NCBI GenBank assembly: GCA_031275255.1
Contig: JAISPA010000198.1
Location: 1-6,272, forward strand
Reading direction: 5' to 3'
DNA from: Acidaminococcales bacterium
GTDB lineage: Bacteria; Bacillota; Negativicutes; Acidaminococcales; JAISLQ01
Length of the DNA stretch: 6,272 nucleotides
A program made the position numbers and the translations under genes. The notes below the pieces were generated by a model that was not told where the DNA came from, did not search any database, and saw only the letters and a program-made list of their open reading frames with translations. How positions within the stretch are numbered: position 1 is the stretch's first letter; each line of letters starts with the position of its first letter. Shown one piece after another: positions 6,106 to 6,272 of this stretch.

Positions 6106-6272
6106 ATGAGAAAGCTTGTCAAAGCGCCTGGCAAATTGAAAGCGCTGGCGGCCGGGGCCGGCCTGGCCTCGCTGCTCTTGGGTGCGTGGCCGGCGGCGGC
6201 GGCTAACTACTATTATTACAACAGCGACCCGGGTACAGGCGGCACACTATTGGCGCCGGACGCTCCCGGCAG
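6106..6272 (+). CDS. Exported protein of unknown function, N-terminal part (3' end outside window)
   Basis: The frame is open from the ATG at 6106 to the window end (55 full codons). The N-terminus is a classic Sec signal peptide: a basic n-region with five Lys/Arg (MRKLVKAPGKLK), a hydrophobic stretch from about 13 to 29 (ALAAGAGLASLLLGAWP), and an AAA-type signal peptidase I site near residue 33. The mature part begins with a tyrosine cluster (NYYYYN at 34-39) and a Gly/Pro/Asp-rich stretch. There is no lipobox cysteine. Such a start would suit a secreted, S-layer-like or autotransporter-type surface protein, but nothing visible identifies the family. The frame is chosen by the strong ribosome site. 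It stands alone after the 795-bp gap, so it is probably a separate transcription unit. Confidence 0.8.
   Translation, partial: MRKLVKAPGKLKALAAGAGLASLLLGAWPAAAANYYYYNSDPGTGGTLLAPDAPG

Overview
The window is a chromosomal segment from a moderately GC-rich bacterium. The order recJ, rel, dtd, metallo-beta-lactamase-fold hydrolase on one strand, the RecJ with a long Firmicutes-type C-terminal extension, and the strong AGGAGG-type ribosome sites all point to a Firmicute. Composition and protein style suggest a Negativicutes-like lineage (diderm Firmicutes), but that class-level call is inference and is only moderately secure.

Bases 1-5310 are one tightly packed plus-strand gene run: the 3' two-thirds of recJ (cut by the window edge), rel for bifunctional (p)ppGpp metabolism, dtd for D-aminoacyl-tRNA editing, a yjbQ-family gene, and a glyoxalase-II-like metallohydrolase. 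Gaps are 34, 5, 44 and 49 bases, and every internal gene has a Shine-Dalgarno site. This fits a housekeeping operon for DNA repair, stress signalling and translation quality control. yjbQ looks like a passenger: it separates dtd from the hydrolase and its codon choice differs from theirs.

Bases 5311-6105 (795 bp) hold no convincing gene. The second half contains a good sigma-A-type promoter candidate, a perfect 13-bp AT-rich hairpin starting about nine bases after the predicted transcription start, a 9-bp stem with a 35-base loop, and two inverted copies of a roughly 35-bp repeat (20 bp identical). The right-hand copy can also fold on itself. These pairings are mutually exclusive, so the region could be a long structured leader RNA, a small MITE-like element, or a pair of dispersed palindromic repeats.

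From 6106 to the window end is the start of a gene for an exported protein, with a very strong ribosome site, a clear Sec signal peptide and a tyrosine-rich mature N-terminus. It is cut by the window edge and its function cannot be read. If the promoter at 5597-5626 serves it, its untranslated leader would be about 470 bases. That leader is the most interesting part of the window; the upstream genes are largely ordinary apart from substitutions in conserved motifs of Dtd and YjbQ.
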